Source: Rhodospirillales bacterium (GTDB taxonomy: Bacteria > Pseudomonadota > Alphaproteobacteria > Micavibrionales > Micavibrionaceae). From it: 64,000 bases of DNA. The stretch covers positions 310,001 to 374,000 of the forward strand of contig JACKJB010000002.1 in the NCBI GenBank assembly GCA_020638155.1, read 5' to 3'. Shown piece after piece: positions 33,448 through 42,162 of the stretch (position 1 is the stretch's first letter; each line of letters starts with the position of its first letter). Below the pieces are notes generated by a model that saw only the letters and a list, made by a program, of their open reading frames with translations, had not been told where the DNA came from and did not search any database. Position numbers and translations under genes: made by a program.

Positions 33448-34276
33448 AACTGAGATAGAAAAAGCTCTGCGCGATATGCAGGTGCCGCCGCCGGAGGAAA
33501 AAGCCCGGTCCTGGGCGATGCAGGAGGCGTGGATGCGCCTGCGTACCAGCGGGATGAAAAAACTGGCGCGGCATAATTCCTATATGCGGGCGGTGTCGAT
33601 GCTGCTGGTCGCCGGGGTGTCTTTTAGCCTGCTGTCTTACATGGTGGCGCAATCAACGCGTAGCGGCGGCGGCGATGCCGGGCGGGAAACCAGCAAAATA
33701 AGCAGTGCGCAGCTAACGCAATATCCGGCGGGGATCAGGACGTCGATTGTGCGCATGATTATTAGCGGGCAGGAGGCTGAAACATTAGAGTTTAACGCGC
33801 CGTCCGTATTTGACGGCTGTACCGAAGACCCTGAAAATTCAGATGAATACCGCCGCTGTGTTTTCCATCCAACCGGCGGCGGGGCAACATTTGTGGAGCC
33901 TGCCGTGGATCTTGTCACCGCGCAGGCAAGCTGGGTGTTTAACGGGGAGAATGAGATCGAGTATGTCGGGACGACGACAACTGGAGAAAAAGTTTCCAAG
34001 GATACGGCGGACCTGATCGCCTTTTTGCCGGGTGTGACCAAAGTCGTTTGTAAAAGCATTAACGATGAACTGGGAATCCCCGGTATCCCGCAGCAAGGTG
34101 GGGTCGTGCTGAGTTCTATGGTTAATCCTGACGGGAAAACGCCAACGTCGCTCGGGGCATCGGGGACTTCACTCGGTTATGAAGACGGCTCTGCGCTCGC
34201 CGGGCAGCCTTTTGGCTGTTTCCAGAGGGCGGAAGACCAGATATATGTTTATTATCATGTGCTTATAGAGCGCTAA
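33440..34276 (+). CDS. Anti-sigma-like membrane protein fused to a pseudopilin-like outer domain
   Basis: I chose the ATG at 33440 (AAGG nine bases upstream); it overlaps the sigma gene by eight bases. The 278-aa protein has a short cytosolic helical segment (DETEIEKALRDMQVPPPEEK ... EAWMRLRTSGMKKL, residues 1-45), in the position and of the size of an anti-sigma domain. One membrane helix follows at about 49-69 (VSMLLVAGVSFSLLSYM), then a 200-residue outer domain. The outer domain is homologous to the next gene product (34361-35065): shared QYPAG/QYPAT, EFNAP, VFHP-x-GGG, FN-x-E-x-EIEY, IAFLPGV, two conserved Cys positions (VVC, FGCF) and the same C-terminus. I infer a membrane anti-sigma whose sensor part mimics the surface protein it governs. 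Confidence 0.7.
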   Translation: MDETEIEKALRDMQVPPPEEKARSWAMQEAWMRLRTSGMKKLARHNSYMRAVSMLLVAGVSFSLLSYMVAQSTRSGGGDAGRETSKISSAQLTQYPAGIRTSIVRMIISGQEAETLEFNAPSVFDGCTEDPENSDEYRRCVFHPTGGGATFVEPAVDLVTAQASWVFNGENEIEYVGTTTTGEKVSKDTADLIAFLPGVTKVVCKSINDELGIPGIPQQGGVVLSSMVNPDGKTPTSLGASGTSLGYEDGSALAGQPFGCFQRAEDQIYVYYHVLIER

Positions 34277-34291
34277 TATTTTTCATAAAAA

Positions 34292-34319
34292 TTCCAAGGA
34301 TACCCCTTCCTGAAACGTC
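34292..34319 (+). promoter_or_regulatory. Candidate ECF-sigma promoter motif (paralogue copy)
   Basis: TTCCAAGGAT (34292-34301), 13 bases, ACGTC (34315-34319). It matches the motif before the sigma gene in both sequence elements and spacing. It lies 41 bases before the ATG at 34361, leaving room for a normal leader with the purine tract AAAAAGGAAAGAGG. Confidence 0.5.
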
Positions 34320-34360
34320 CAAGAGAATAAGGACGGATAAAAAGGAAAGAGGGGTTTTCC

Positions 34361-35065
34361 ATGAATACGATGTTTTCCCGGCGGGGAGAGCGCGGTAACG
34401 TGCTGTTCCTGGTGTTGATTGCTGTGATTTTGTTTGCGGCGCTGTCTTATGCGGTGACGCGGTCTACGCGCCAGCCGAACGGGCGTGATGACGGGATCGA
34501 CAGGATTGTGGTTGCCGAGCTGAGCCAGTACCCGGCGACGGTGCGGATGGGAGTGACGATGATGACGGTTGAAAATGTTGCGCCCGAAGAGCTTGCATTT
34601 AATGCGCCCGCCGATTTTGGAGACTTAAGCCGGGTAGAGGCCGGGGTATTTCATCCGGGCGGCGGCGGTATTGCCTACCAGATGGCGTCTGCCGCGGCGA
34701 TGGAATCCGGGGCACCGGGACAGTGGTTTTTTAATGCAGAGTTTGAAATTGAATATCTGGGGCTTGAGGTGTCCTCTGATTTCGCCGGGAACGATATTGT
34801 GGCGTTCCTGCCGGGGGTGAAGCGGGGCGTTTGTTCGAAGGTCAACGATCATATCGGTATTTCTCCCGCCATACCGGATATCAGTGTCGATTTATCGGGG
34901 CGCTATCGCAGTGTGATGGATGAGGCTTCTGTGTTGCCGGGTGATGAAGTGGTGCTCGGCGCAGCCGGGGGTAATGGCAGCGATATTCTGAGCGGCCAGC
35001 CGTTTGCCTGCTTCCGTAATAATGGCGGCGAGTATGTGTATTACCAGGTGTTGGTGGAGCGTTAG
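34361..35065 (+). CDS. Single-pass surface/pseudopilin-like protein, paralogue of the anti-sigma outer domain
   Basis: The 234-aa protein has a short positive N-terminus (FSRRGERGN), one hydrophobic helix (VLFLVLIAVILFAALSYAV) and a long outer domain. The N-terminus recalls type IV pilin-like proteins, but no Glu at position +5 of a G/x site is present, so processing is doubtful. The outer domain aligns with the preceding protein, including Cys positions in GVCSKVNDHIGI and GQPFACF, and ends EYVYYQVLVER as the other ends IYVYYHVLIER. Probably the target of the sigma factor. Confidence 0.7.
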   Translation: MNTMFSRRGERGNVLFLVLIAVILFAALSYAVTRSTRQPNGRDDGIDRIVVAELSQYPATVRMGVTMMTVENVAPEELAFNAPADFGDLSRVEAGVFHPGGGGIAYQMASAAAMESGAPGQWFFNAEFEIEYLGLEVSSDFAGNDIVAFLPGVKRGVCSKVNDHIGISPAIPDISVDLSGRYRSVMDEASVLPGDEVVLGAAGGNGSDILSGQPFACFRNNGGEYVYYQVLVER

Positions 35066-35073
35066 AAAAGCGA

Positions 35074-36072
35074 CTAACGCATTTCCGGGCGTAGCGGGCG
35101 GTCCAGCAGTTCGGCGATGCAGTCTTCGATGGGGATGCCTTCGCCAACGGCTTTATGGACGATCTCGCAGATCGGCATATCGACGGCGTGTTTGCGGGCC
35201 ATCGTTTTCAGGGCGGCGGCGGTGTGGACGCCTTCGGTGACGGCTTTGCCTTTGCGGGCTTCCATGATGTCTTCGAGTGATTTACCTTGCCCAAGTTCTA
35301 CGCCGAGGGAGTAGTTGCGGGATTGCATTGAAGAGCAGGTCAGCATCAAATCGCCAACGCCGCACATGCCCATTAATGTTTCCTTGCGCGCGCCCATTGC
35401 CGAAGCCAGGCGGCCCATTTCGGCAAGGCCGCGGGTCATTAGCGCGGCGCGGGCGCTTTCACCAAGGCCGCGTCCGACGGCAATGCCGCAGGCAATTGCG
35501 ATGACGTTTTTGACTGCGCCGCCGATCTCCGTGCCGATCAGATCATCGGTGATGTAAGGGCGCAAATGTTTGCTGGCCAGTCCTTCGCGGATTTCCTGCG
35601 CCACGTCTTTGTCTTTTGCGGCGATGGTGACGGCGCTCGGCATGCCGCGCGCGATTTCTGCGGCAAAGGTCGGGCCGGTCAGGATGGCGATGGTGGCGTT
35701 CGGGACTTCTTCTTTGGCGACTTGTGACATTAGCAGCCCGGTGTCGATTTCAATGCCTTTGGAGCAGATGACGATGGGTTTGTGCTCGGCAATGTCTCCT
35801 TTGAGAGATTCCAGGGTGCTGCGTACGTGCTGGGCCGGGGTGACGATCAGGATCGTGTCGCAATCGGCGGTTTTCGACATGCTGGTCGTGGCTTCGATTG
35901 CCGGGTTCAGCGGGACGCCGGGGATGAACAGCTCGTTCTCATGTTTTGTGTTGATCGACTCGGCGACTTCGGGCTCACGCGCCCAGATCAGCACATCCAT
36001 GCCGCCACCCGCCATACATTGCGCCAGGGCCGTACCCCACGCGCCAGCGCCGATAATACCGATTTTCTGCAT
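35074..36072 (-). CDS. gpsA: NAD(P)H-dependent glycerol-3-phosphate dehydrogenase
   Basis: The 332-aa cytosolic enzyme reduces dihydroxyacetone phosphate to sn-glycerol-3-phosphate for phospholipid synthesis. The Rossmann motif GIIGAGAWGTALA is at the N-terminus, then the VICSKGIEIDTG block, the conserved GGAVKNVIAIACGIAVG with the catalytic Lys, and MTRGLAEMGRLASAMGA. It runs in the same direction as tsaD, which ends 46 bases upstream. Confidence 0.95.
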   Translation of the reverse strand: MQKIGIIGAGAWGTALAQCMAGGGMDVLIWAREPEVAESINTKHENELFIPGVPLNPAIEATTSMSKTADCDTILIVTPAQHVRSTLESLKGDIAEHKPIVICSKGIEIDTGLLMSQVAKEEVPNATIAILTGPTFAAEIARGMPSAVTIAAKDKDVAQEIREGLASKHLRPYITDDLIGTEIGGAVKNVIAIACGIAVGRGLGESARAALMTRGLAEMGRLASAMGARKETLMGMCGVGDLMLTCSSMQSRNYSLGVELGQGKSLEDIMEARKGKAVTEGVHTAAALKTMARKHAVDMPICEIVHKAVGEGIPIEDCIAELLDRPLRPEMR

Positions 36073-36117
36073 TCTTCTAAAACCCTCTTAATATTGTTTT
36101 TTCAGAGCCGTCTTTAT

Positions 36118-37185
36118 TTATGTGCGGCTTTGTTCTGCGTCCGGGTCCAGCGGCCAGCGCGGGCGGGCGGCGATATCCAGGGGATCGCTCAGTCCCATGC
36201 GCAGGCGTTCTATCCCGGCCCAGGCAATCATAGCCCCGTTATCGGAACACAGCTTGCCCGGAGGAGCACTAAAGGACATGTCATAGCGTGCCGTCAAGTC
36301 CTTTAATGAAGCGCGGATGGCCTGATTGGCGGCAACCCCGCCTGCAATAACGAATGAAGGGGATTTGGCCCGGTCCCCGTATTGCTGCATAAACTGCCGG
36401 ATCGCCTTTTCGCAGCGATTGACCAGGATTTCGCAGACGGCATGCTCAAACGCGCAGGCCAGAGCGGCTACATCTTCCATCCGCAGCGGGCCGGGCGGCA
36501 GCTTATCGACATGGGTGCGGACCGCCGTTTTCAGGCCGGAGAATGAGAAATCGCAATCCGGGCGGTCGCAGAGCGGGCGCGGCAGCGGAAAGCGTTCCAG
36601 CGCGCTGGCCGGATCGGCGCACTCTTTGGCCGCTTTTTCAAGGTTCGGGCCGCCGGGATAGGGCAGGCCCATCAGCTTGGCCGATTTATCAAAACACTCG
36701 CCGAGCGCATCATCGATCGTCGTGCCGATCTGGCGGTAGCTTCCTACATCTTCGGCGGCAAGGATTTGCGTATGCCCGCCGGAAACAAGCAGCAACAGGT
36801 AGGGAAAGGCGACATCGTCGGTCAGGCGCGGGGTCAGGGCGTGCGCTTCCAGGTGATTGACGGCGATAAAAGGCAGCTTATGGGCGGCGGCCATGGCTTT
36901 GCCTGCCATCATCCCGACCATGACCCCGCCGATCAGGCCGGGCCCGCAGGTGGCGGCGATGCCGTCCAGCTCTTCGGGCTTCAGCTTCGCGTCTTCCAGC
37001 GCGGCTTTGATGAGGGTTGCCAAATGATCGATATGAGCGCGGGCGGCGATTTCCGGGACAACGCCGCCAAAGGCGCGGTGCTCGTCCAGCTGGCTGAGCA
37101 CAAGATTAGCAATGATATTGCGCTGCTCATCGACAATTGCGGCGGCAGTTTCATCGCAGGAGGTTTCGATCCCAAGGACTTTCAT
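36118..37185 (-). CDS. tsaD: tRNA N6-adenosine threonylcarbamoyltransferase
   Basis: This 355-aa ASKHA-fold enzyme transfers the threonylcarbamoyl group to A37 of tRNAs that read ANN codons. The start VLGIETSCDETAAAIVD, the Fe ligand HLEAH (in AVNHLEAHALTP), the GLIGGVMVGMMAG glycine loop, the LVSGGHTQIL motif and the distal CSDNGAMIAWAG are all visible. It works with TsaB, TsaC and TsaE, which are not in this window. It is divergent from hemC. Confidence 0.96.
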   Translation of the reverse strand: MKVLGIETSCDETAAAIVDEQRNIIANLVLSQLDEHRAFGGVVPEIAARAHIDHLATLIKAALEDAKLKPEELDGIAATCGPGLIGGVMVGMMAGKAMAAAHKLPFIAVNHLEAHALTPRLTDDVAFPYLLLLVSGGHTQILAAEDVGSYRQIGTTIDDALGECFDKSAKLMGLPYPGGPNLEKAAKECADPASALERFPLPRPLCDRPDCDFSFSGLKTAVRTHVDKLPPGPLRMEDVAALACAFEHAVCEILVNRCEKAIRQFMQQYGDRAKSPSFVIAGGVAANQAIRASLKDLTARYDMSFSAPPGKLCSDNGAMIAWAGIERLRMGLSDPLDIAARPRWPLDPDAEQSRT

Positions 37186-37290
37186 GCGTTTTGTATAAAG
37201 AGATAATGCACTTAAATCACGTTATTTCTGTTTTGTTTTAGGGGCCTGTGTTAATTCCGGTTTATTTGTCGGGCCGGGTGCGGTAAACAA

Positions 37291-38232
37291 ATGACCATGA
37301 CCAAGACGCATTTACGCATAGGCACCCGCGCTTCCAAACTGGCGATGACGCAGACCCGCATGGTGGCGGATGCGGTGCGAGCGCATTACCCGGATATGGA
37401 GATCGAGATTGTCGAGATTCATACGTCCGGAGAATGGGCTCCGGCGCAGGGGGAAACGCGGCTGTCCGAAGCAGAGGGCGGCAAGGGCCTGTTTGCGCGG
37501 GAAATTGAAAGCGCGCTGCTGGAAGGGGCGGTCGATTGCGGGGTGCATTCGATGAAGGATATGGCCTCGTTCCTGCCTGACGGGCTGGTTATCGATCATA
37601 TGCTGCCGCGCGAGGATACGCGCGATGCGTTTTTATCCAATGATTATAAAACGCTGGATGAGTTGCCTGCCGGGGCAACGGTCGGGACATCGAGCTTGCG
37701 GCGGCAGGCCTTTATCCTGGCGAAGCGGCCTGATCTGAAGGTCGTGCCGTTCCGGGGCAATGTGCCGACGCGGATTGAAAAGCTGCGCTCATGGAAGGTT
37801 GATGCGACGCTTTTGGCGCTGGCCGGGCTGAAACGGCTGGGGCTTGAGGATGAGGTGGCGTCGGTTCTGTCTGCCGAAGAGATGTTACCGGCGGCCGGGC
37901 AGGGTGCTGTCGGGATTGAAACGCGGGTGAACGATATTGAAACGCGCCAGATTTTCGACCGTCTGCATTGCCGGGAAACGGGGTTGCGGGTCGCTGCGGA
38001 ACGCGCTGCGCTGCAGGTTCTGGACGGCTCATGCCATACCCCGATCGGGGCACATGCGGTGCTCAGTGGTAACTGGATGAAGCTGGACGTGATTGTGGCC
38101 GCTCCTGACGGGCGGCAGCTTTATGCGGAAACGCGCAGTGACGATATTCACGCGGTGTCTGAAGCCGTGGCGCTGGGGCAGGCGGCCGGGCAGGCGCTCA
38201 AAGGCCGGGTCGATCCGGCAATCCTGTCGTGA
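37291..38232 (+). CDS. hemC: Hydroxymethylbilane synthase (porphobilinogen deaminase)
   Basis: The 313-aa enzyme polymerises four porphobilinogen units in heme synthesis. Motifs: IGTRASKLAMTQT, SMKDM, VGTSSLRRQA, PFRGNVPTRIEKL, and the Cys in LDGSCHTPIGAHA that holds the dipyrromethane cofactor. It overlaps the start of hemD by four bases. Confidence 0.96.
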   Translation: MTMTKTHLRIGTRASKLAMTQTRMVADAVRAHYPDMEIEIVEIHTSGEWAPAQGETRLSEAEGGKGLFAREIESALLEGAVDCGVHSMKDMASFLPDGLVIDHMLPREDTRDAFLSNDYKTLDELPAGATVGTSSLRRQAFILAKRPDLKVVPFRGNVPTRIEKLRSWKVDATLLALAGLKRLGLEDEVASVLSAEEMLPAAGQGAVGIETRVNDIETRQIFDRLHCRETGLRVAAERAALQVLDGSCHTPIGAHAVLSGNWMKLDVIVAAPDGRQLYAETRSDDIHAVSEAVALGQAAGQALKGRVDPAILS

Positions 38233-38942
38233 TGACGGGCTCTATCCTGATTACAAGACCGGAAGAGGATGCGCAGGCGCTGGCCGATGCCGTACGGGCG
38301 TTAGGGCTGGAGCCGTTTTGCGCGCCGATGCTGGAGATCGTTCCGCTGCCTGTGACACTGCCCGATCTAAGCGCTTATCAGGCGCTTGTGTTGACCAGTG
38401 CGAACGGCGCGCGGGCGCTGGCGCGGCTGAGCGAAGACCGGTCGTTGCCTGTTTATTGCACCGGGGATCATACGGCAGAGATCGCGCGGGGGCTGGGATG
38501 GACGCATGTGTCCTCTGCCGGCGGGGATGCCGGGGACCTGATGGCGTTGATAGGGGGCGCCGCTTTGGACCCGGCCTGGCCTTTACTGCATGTTTGCGGG
38601 GCGGATGTTGCCCGGCCTGTGGTTGTTCCCGGTTTGGATATTGTGCAGCTCCCGGTTTATAAGGCTAATCAAATCAATGCTTTGGATGATGAGCTGCTCG
38701 CCCGGCTTGACCGGGGGGAGATTGCGGCGGCGCTGTTTTTCTCTGCCCGCACGGCAGCCTGCTTTGCCGGACTGCTGGAACAGGCGGGACGGGCGCAGGA
38801 TGCAGAATCAATAAAATCCTTGTGTCTTGCCGATTCGGTGGTAAAGTCGCTGCGGCATTTGCGCTGGGCGGCGCTTTTGGTAGCGGACCGCCCTGACAGG
38901 ACGGGGATGCTGGACCTGTTGCAGCAGGTTTTTTCGCGCTAA
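38229..38942 (+). CDS. hemD: Uroporphyrinogen-III synthase
   Basis: The 237-aa enzyme closes and inverts the D ring of hydroxymethylbilane. The family is poorly conserved; ILITRPEEDAQALADAVRALG, the VLTSANGARAL motif, and AALFFSARTAACFAGLLEQ are recognisable. Its identity is secured by translational coupling to hemC (ATGA overlap) and the hemY gene farther down. Confidence 0.9.
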   Translation: MMTGSILITRPEEDAQALADAVRALGLEPFCAPMLEIVPLPVTLPDLSAYQALVLTSANGARALARLSEDRSLPVYCTGDHTAEIARGLGWTHVSSAGGDAGDLMALIGGAALDPAWPLLHVCGADVARPVVVPGLDIVQLPVYKANQINALDDELLARLDRGEIAAALFFSARTAACFAGLLEQAGRAQDAESIKSLCLADSVVKSLRHLRWAALLVADRPDRTGMLDLLQQVFSR

Positions 38943-39008
38943 AACTCCGCCTCATTCATGCCACAACTATTTGGGAAGATTATTTAAGTAAGCAATAAGG
39001 ATTTAAGG

Positions 39009-40667
39009 ATGGCCGCGACGATGGATAACAACGATCAGGAATCAATCGAAAACGCCGAAGAAATTATTGAGCGCTTTGGCGGGATCCGCCCGATGGCGAC
39101 CAAGATGGACGTGCCGGTGACCACGGTGCAGGGCTGGAAAAAGCGCAATGTCATTCCGGGCAACCGCCGCGATGAAGTGATCGAAGCCGCCGAGAAAAAC
39201 GATATCGACCTGTCCGATCTGGTCGCCGGGGCAGCGAACGAGAACAGCAGCAGTCCGTATAAGCTTGAACAGAGTGCGGCTTACCGTCCGGCAGTCGAAA
39301 CGAAGAAAGAAGAGCCGGTTATCACGGCGCAGCGTCGTCCGGCGCCCATGCCGGAAACCAGGTCGAACAACGATATGTTGTTTGCCGAGATTAAAAAAGC
39401 GCAGTCGGTCACCTTTACCCGCAGCGCTTCTTTTTCGATTATCCTTGTGGCCGTTGTTGTCGGGGTCTCGGTGATGCTGCTGTGGCCGACCAAACAGCAG
39501 GTCGAGCATAACCGTGAGAATATTGCGATGCTGCAAGGCGCGGTTGAAGAGGTTAAAAAAGAAGGCTCGTTTTTGCGCGGCCTGATCCCGACCGATCTTG
39601 ACAGCCGCTTTAGCCAGATCCAGGAGCAGACCCGCGGTTTGCAGGACCGCGTGACAGAGATGAGCGCGCAGGCGAATGCGATCGTCGGCGACGTCATGGA
39701 CGGCAATGCCGATATCGCAACGCGGATCGAGCGTGTCGGCAACCGGGTCAGCAGCATTGTCGGTCCGGTTAAGCTGAACGGGATGCTGGAGAAAATCAGG
39801 ACACTGCAACAAACAGCGGGTGGGCAGCAGCTGCTCTCTACCGCGATGATCGACCTGAATGCGCTGATGGATAACGTCCATGGTAGCGGCGGGGATCTGG
39901 ATCAGGCTTTGCAACAGGCACAGGGGGAAGACGATGCGCTGGGGCAGACGCTGGAAGGCGTAGCGCCGCAGGATCTCAAAGCGGCAGCCATGTTGCTGGG
40001 GCTTGCGCAGATGCGCAGCTCGTTTAACCGCAGCGCCCCGTTTGAAGACGATCTTGCGCTGATGCAGAAAATGGTCGCCAAGGATGACCCGGAGCTTCAG
40101 GCGGCGATGAACCGTCTTGCCCCCAAAGCGGCGAGCGGTGTTCTGACGCCGGACGGGCTGAAGGGCGAGTTTAAAGGGCTGGCCGGTGATATCGTTGTGT
40201 CCTCCCTCAAAGGCGAAGATGTCTCGATCCAGGAAAAAGCGCGGGCGCGGTTTAATGATGTCTTGTCTGTTGAAAAAGACGGTGAGCTTTTGACCGGTAC
40301 CGATACGCAGGCGAAAGTCGCGCGGGCGCAGAAAATGCTCGATGAGGGCGATATTCAGGGGGCTCTGGCCGAGCTGCAATCCCTTGAAGGCGAAGCGGCG
40401 CAGACGGCACAGCCTTTCATGAACGAAGCGCAGATGACATTGATGGCGCAGCAGCTACAGGGCATGATGACACAGAAAGTCCTTAATAATGTCGCCGGGC
40501 CTGCGGCGGGTATGAGCGGTGGTATGCCTATGCCGGGCGTCCCGTCTGCTGCGGGCATGGAGCAGCTGATCGGCGAGATTAAAAACATGGCGCCGCAAAA
40601 AACGCTGATCCGTGATCCGAATTCCGGCTTTACGATTTTGGCACCGAAGACGGATATCATTCCGTAA
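39009..40667 (+). CDS. Mic60/mitofilin-like inner-membrane protein with N-terminal HTH-type domain
   Basis: The 552-aa protein begins with a small helix-turn-helix-like module (residues 18-65: IIERFGGIRPMATKMDVPVT, VQGWKKRNVIPGNRRDEVIE). A linker and one membrane helix follow at about 141-160 (ASFSIILVAVVVGVSVMLLW), then a coiled-coil region in the periplasm. The C-terminal mitofilin-type domain contains ARAQKMLDEGDIQGALAELQ and EAAQTAQPFMNEAQMTLMAQ. The position between hemD and hemY is the one known for alphaproteobacterial Mic60, which bends the inner membrane and links it to the outer membrane. The HTH-like module may serve interaction rather than DNA binding. Confidence 0.82.
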   Translation: MAATMDNNDQESIENAEEIIERFGGIRPMATKMDVPVTTVQGWKKRNVIPGNRRDEVIEAAEKNDIDLSDLVAGAANENSSSPYKLEQSAAYRPAVETKKEEPVITAQRRPAPMPETRSNNDMLFAEIKKAQSVTFTRSASFSIILVAVVVGVSVMLLWPTKQQVEHNRENIAMLQGAVEEVKKEGSFLRGLIPTDLDSRFSQIQEQTRGLQDRVTEMSAQANAIVGDVMDGNADIATRIERVGNRVSSIVGPVKLNGMLEKIRTLQQTAGGQQLLSTAMIDLNALMDNVHGSGGDLDQALQQAQGEDDALGQTLEGVAPQDLKAAAMLLGLAQMRSSFNRSAPFEDDLALMQKMVAKDDPELQAAMNRLAPKAASGVLTPDGLKGEFKGLAGDIVVSSLKGEDVSIQEKARARFNDVLSVEKDGELLTGTDTQAKVARAQKMLDEGDIQGALAELQSLEGEAAQTAQPFMNEAQMTLMAQQLQGMMTQKVLNNVAGPAAGMSGGMPMPGVPSAAGMEQLIGEIKNMAPQKTLIRDPNSGFTILAPKTDIIP

Positions 40668-40691
40668 AAATTTTCGGTTTAAACGGTTTTT

Positions 40692-40731
40692 AAAAGCAGC
40701 TTCTTCGTTTTTCCGAAGAAGCTGCTTTTTT
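40692..40731 (+). terminator. Strong rho-independent terminator between mic60-like gene and hemY
   Basis: AAAAGCAGCTTCTTCG (40692-40707) pairs perfectly with CGAAGAAGCTGCTTTT (40714-40729), a 16-bp stem with a 6-base loop, followed by further T. It separates hemY transcriptionally from the genes before it. Confidence 0.9.
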
Positions 40732-40781
40732 AGGGTCCCCGTCCGCGTTATGATGGGGCAGGTATTGTTTTAGGAGAGCTT

Positions 40782-42140
40782 ATGCTGCGCGCCCTGTTTT
40801 TTGCCATCAAGATCGGCCTGATTTTCGCCGCCGCTGTCTGGATTGCCCAGCGGCCGGGCGAAGTCGAGCTGGACTGGCTCGGCTATCATATCAAGGCCGA
40901 TGTCGGGCTTGTGCTGCTGGGGCTGTTTGCATTGCTGCTGGCAACGCTGGTGCTGCACCGGATGGTGCTGGCGGTGGCGGCGCTGCCGACAAAGCTAAAA
41001 AAACGTCATGAGCACAAGCAGCATGATAAAGGCTATCAAAGCCTGACGCAGGGTTTGACGGCGGTTGCCGCGGGGGATGCGAAACTGGCAACGGCGCAGG
41101 CGGATAAAACCCGCGCTTTGTGGCCGGATGATAAGGGGCTGTCTTTGCTGCTCGAAGCGCAGGCCGCGCGGCTGCGCGGGGAAGAAGATGTTGCGCGGGC
41201 CGCGTTTGACAAGCTGTTGCATAACAAGGATACGGCGTTTTTGGGATTGCGCGGTTTGCTGGTGAATGCGCTGGAGCGCGGCGATACGGCGCGCGGGCTG
41301 GAGCTGGCCCACAAAGCGCAGAAAATGCACCCGCGCCAGCCGTGGATTTTGCAAATGGTTTACGATCTTGAGATCCAGGAAAAGCAGTGGGACAAGGCCG
41401 AGCATAGTTTGCGGCAGGCGATCAAATTCAAAGCGGTTGAAGCGGCGCGCGGGGATAAGGACCGGATCGCGATGCTGGCGGCGCAGGCCGATGAGTTAAA
41501 CGAAAAGGGTGATGCATCACGGGCGATCGCGGCGCTGCGCAAGGCACATAAGATTGATCCCGGCTTTGCGCCGGTGGCGCAGCGGCTGGCGGCGCTTTAT
41601 ATCGCCCGTAAAAACAAGCCTGCGGCGCGGAAAATTATTGAAGCGACCTGGCGGGTCAGCCCGCATCCTGATCTTGTGCCGCTCTGGGACAGTATCGTGC
41701 CGCAGGGAAAGGCCAAAGATATTTCCGCACGGCTGAACTGGTTTGAAAAGCTGGTGCTTTTGAAGCCGGATAGCGCCGAAGGGCAACTCGCCGCGGCGAA
41801 AGTCGCTATGGAAGAAGAGTTGTGGGGGCAGGCGCGGGATTATTTGTCACAGGCCGAAAAAACCGATTATTCCGCCCGGCTTTGCCGTCTTTATGCCACG
41901 CTTGAAGAACGCCTTGGGCATACCGAAGAAGCGAATGGCTGGCTTGAAAAGGCGGCCGACGCGCCTGCCGAAAAAGTCTGGACCTGTAAGGAGACCGGGC
42001 GCATTTACGAACGCTGGGACCCGGTTGCCCGGCCGCACGGCAGTTTTAATACGATTATTTGGGATTATCCCAAAGCGCGGGCTTCCCTGTCGGTTCCATC
42101 GGCCCTGCCGCAGAATGAGCTTCTGATTACAGCGAAATAA
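40782..42140 (+). CDS. hemY: HemY-type inner-membrane TPR protein
   Basis: The 452-aa protein has two N-terminal membrane helices (LFFAIKIGLIFAAAVWIA and VGLVLLGLFALLLATLVLH) flanking a short periplasmic loop. Behind them is a long cytosolic TPR domain (LLEAQAARLRGEEDVARAAF, GLELAHKAQKMHPRQPW, SRAIAALRKAHKIDPGFAP). This is the HemY_N family of proteobacteria, tied to heme synthesis by gene order, though its exact job is not settled; it is not protoporphyrinogen oxidase. AGGAGAG precedes the ATG. Confidence 0.93.
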   Translation: MLRALFFAIKIGLIFAAAVWIAQRPGEVELDWLGYHIKADVGLVLLGLFALLLATLVLHRMVLAVAALPTKLKKRHEHKQHDKGYQSLTQGLTAVAAGDAKLATAQADKTRALWPDDKGLSLLLEAQAARLRGEEDVARAAFDKLLHNKDTAFLGLRGLLVNALERGDTARGLELAHKAQKMHPRQPWILQMVYDLEIQEKQWDKAEHSLRQAIKFKAVEAARGDKDRIAMLAAQADELNEKGDASRAIAALRKAHKIDPGFAPVAQRLAALYIARKNKPAARKIIEATWRVSPHPDLVPLWDSIVPQGKAKDISARLNWFEKLVLLKPDSAEGQLAAAKVAMEEELWGQARDYLSQAEKTDYSARLCRLYATLEERLGHTEEANGWLEKAADAPAEKVWTCKETGRIYERWDPVARPHGSFNTIIWDYPKARASLSVPSALPQNELLITAK

Positions 42141-42162
42141 AGACTTTTGGATATTTCTGGAA

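Noticed and set aside
39042..40379. A 445-codon open frame antisense to the Mic60-like gene
   Set aside because: Shadow of the plus-strand gene: Arg/His-rich composition typical of a reversed frame and no conserved motif.
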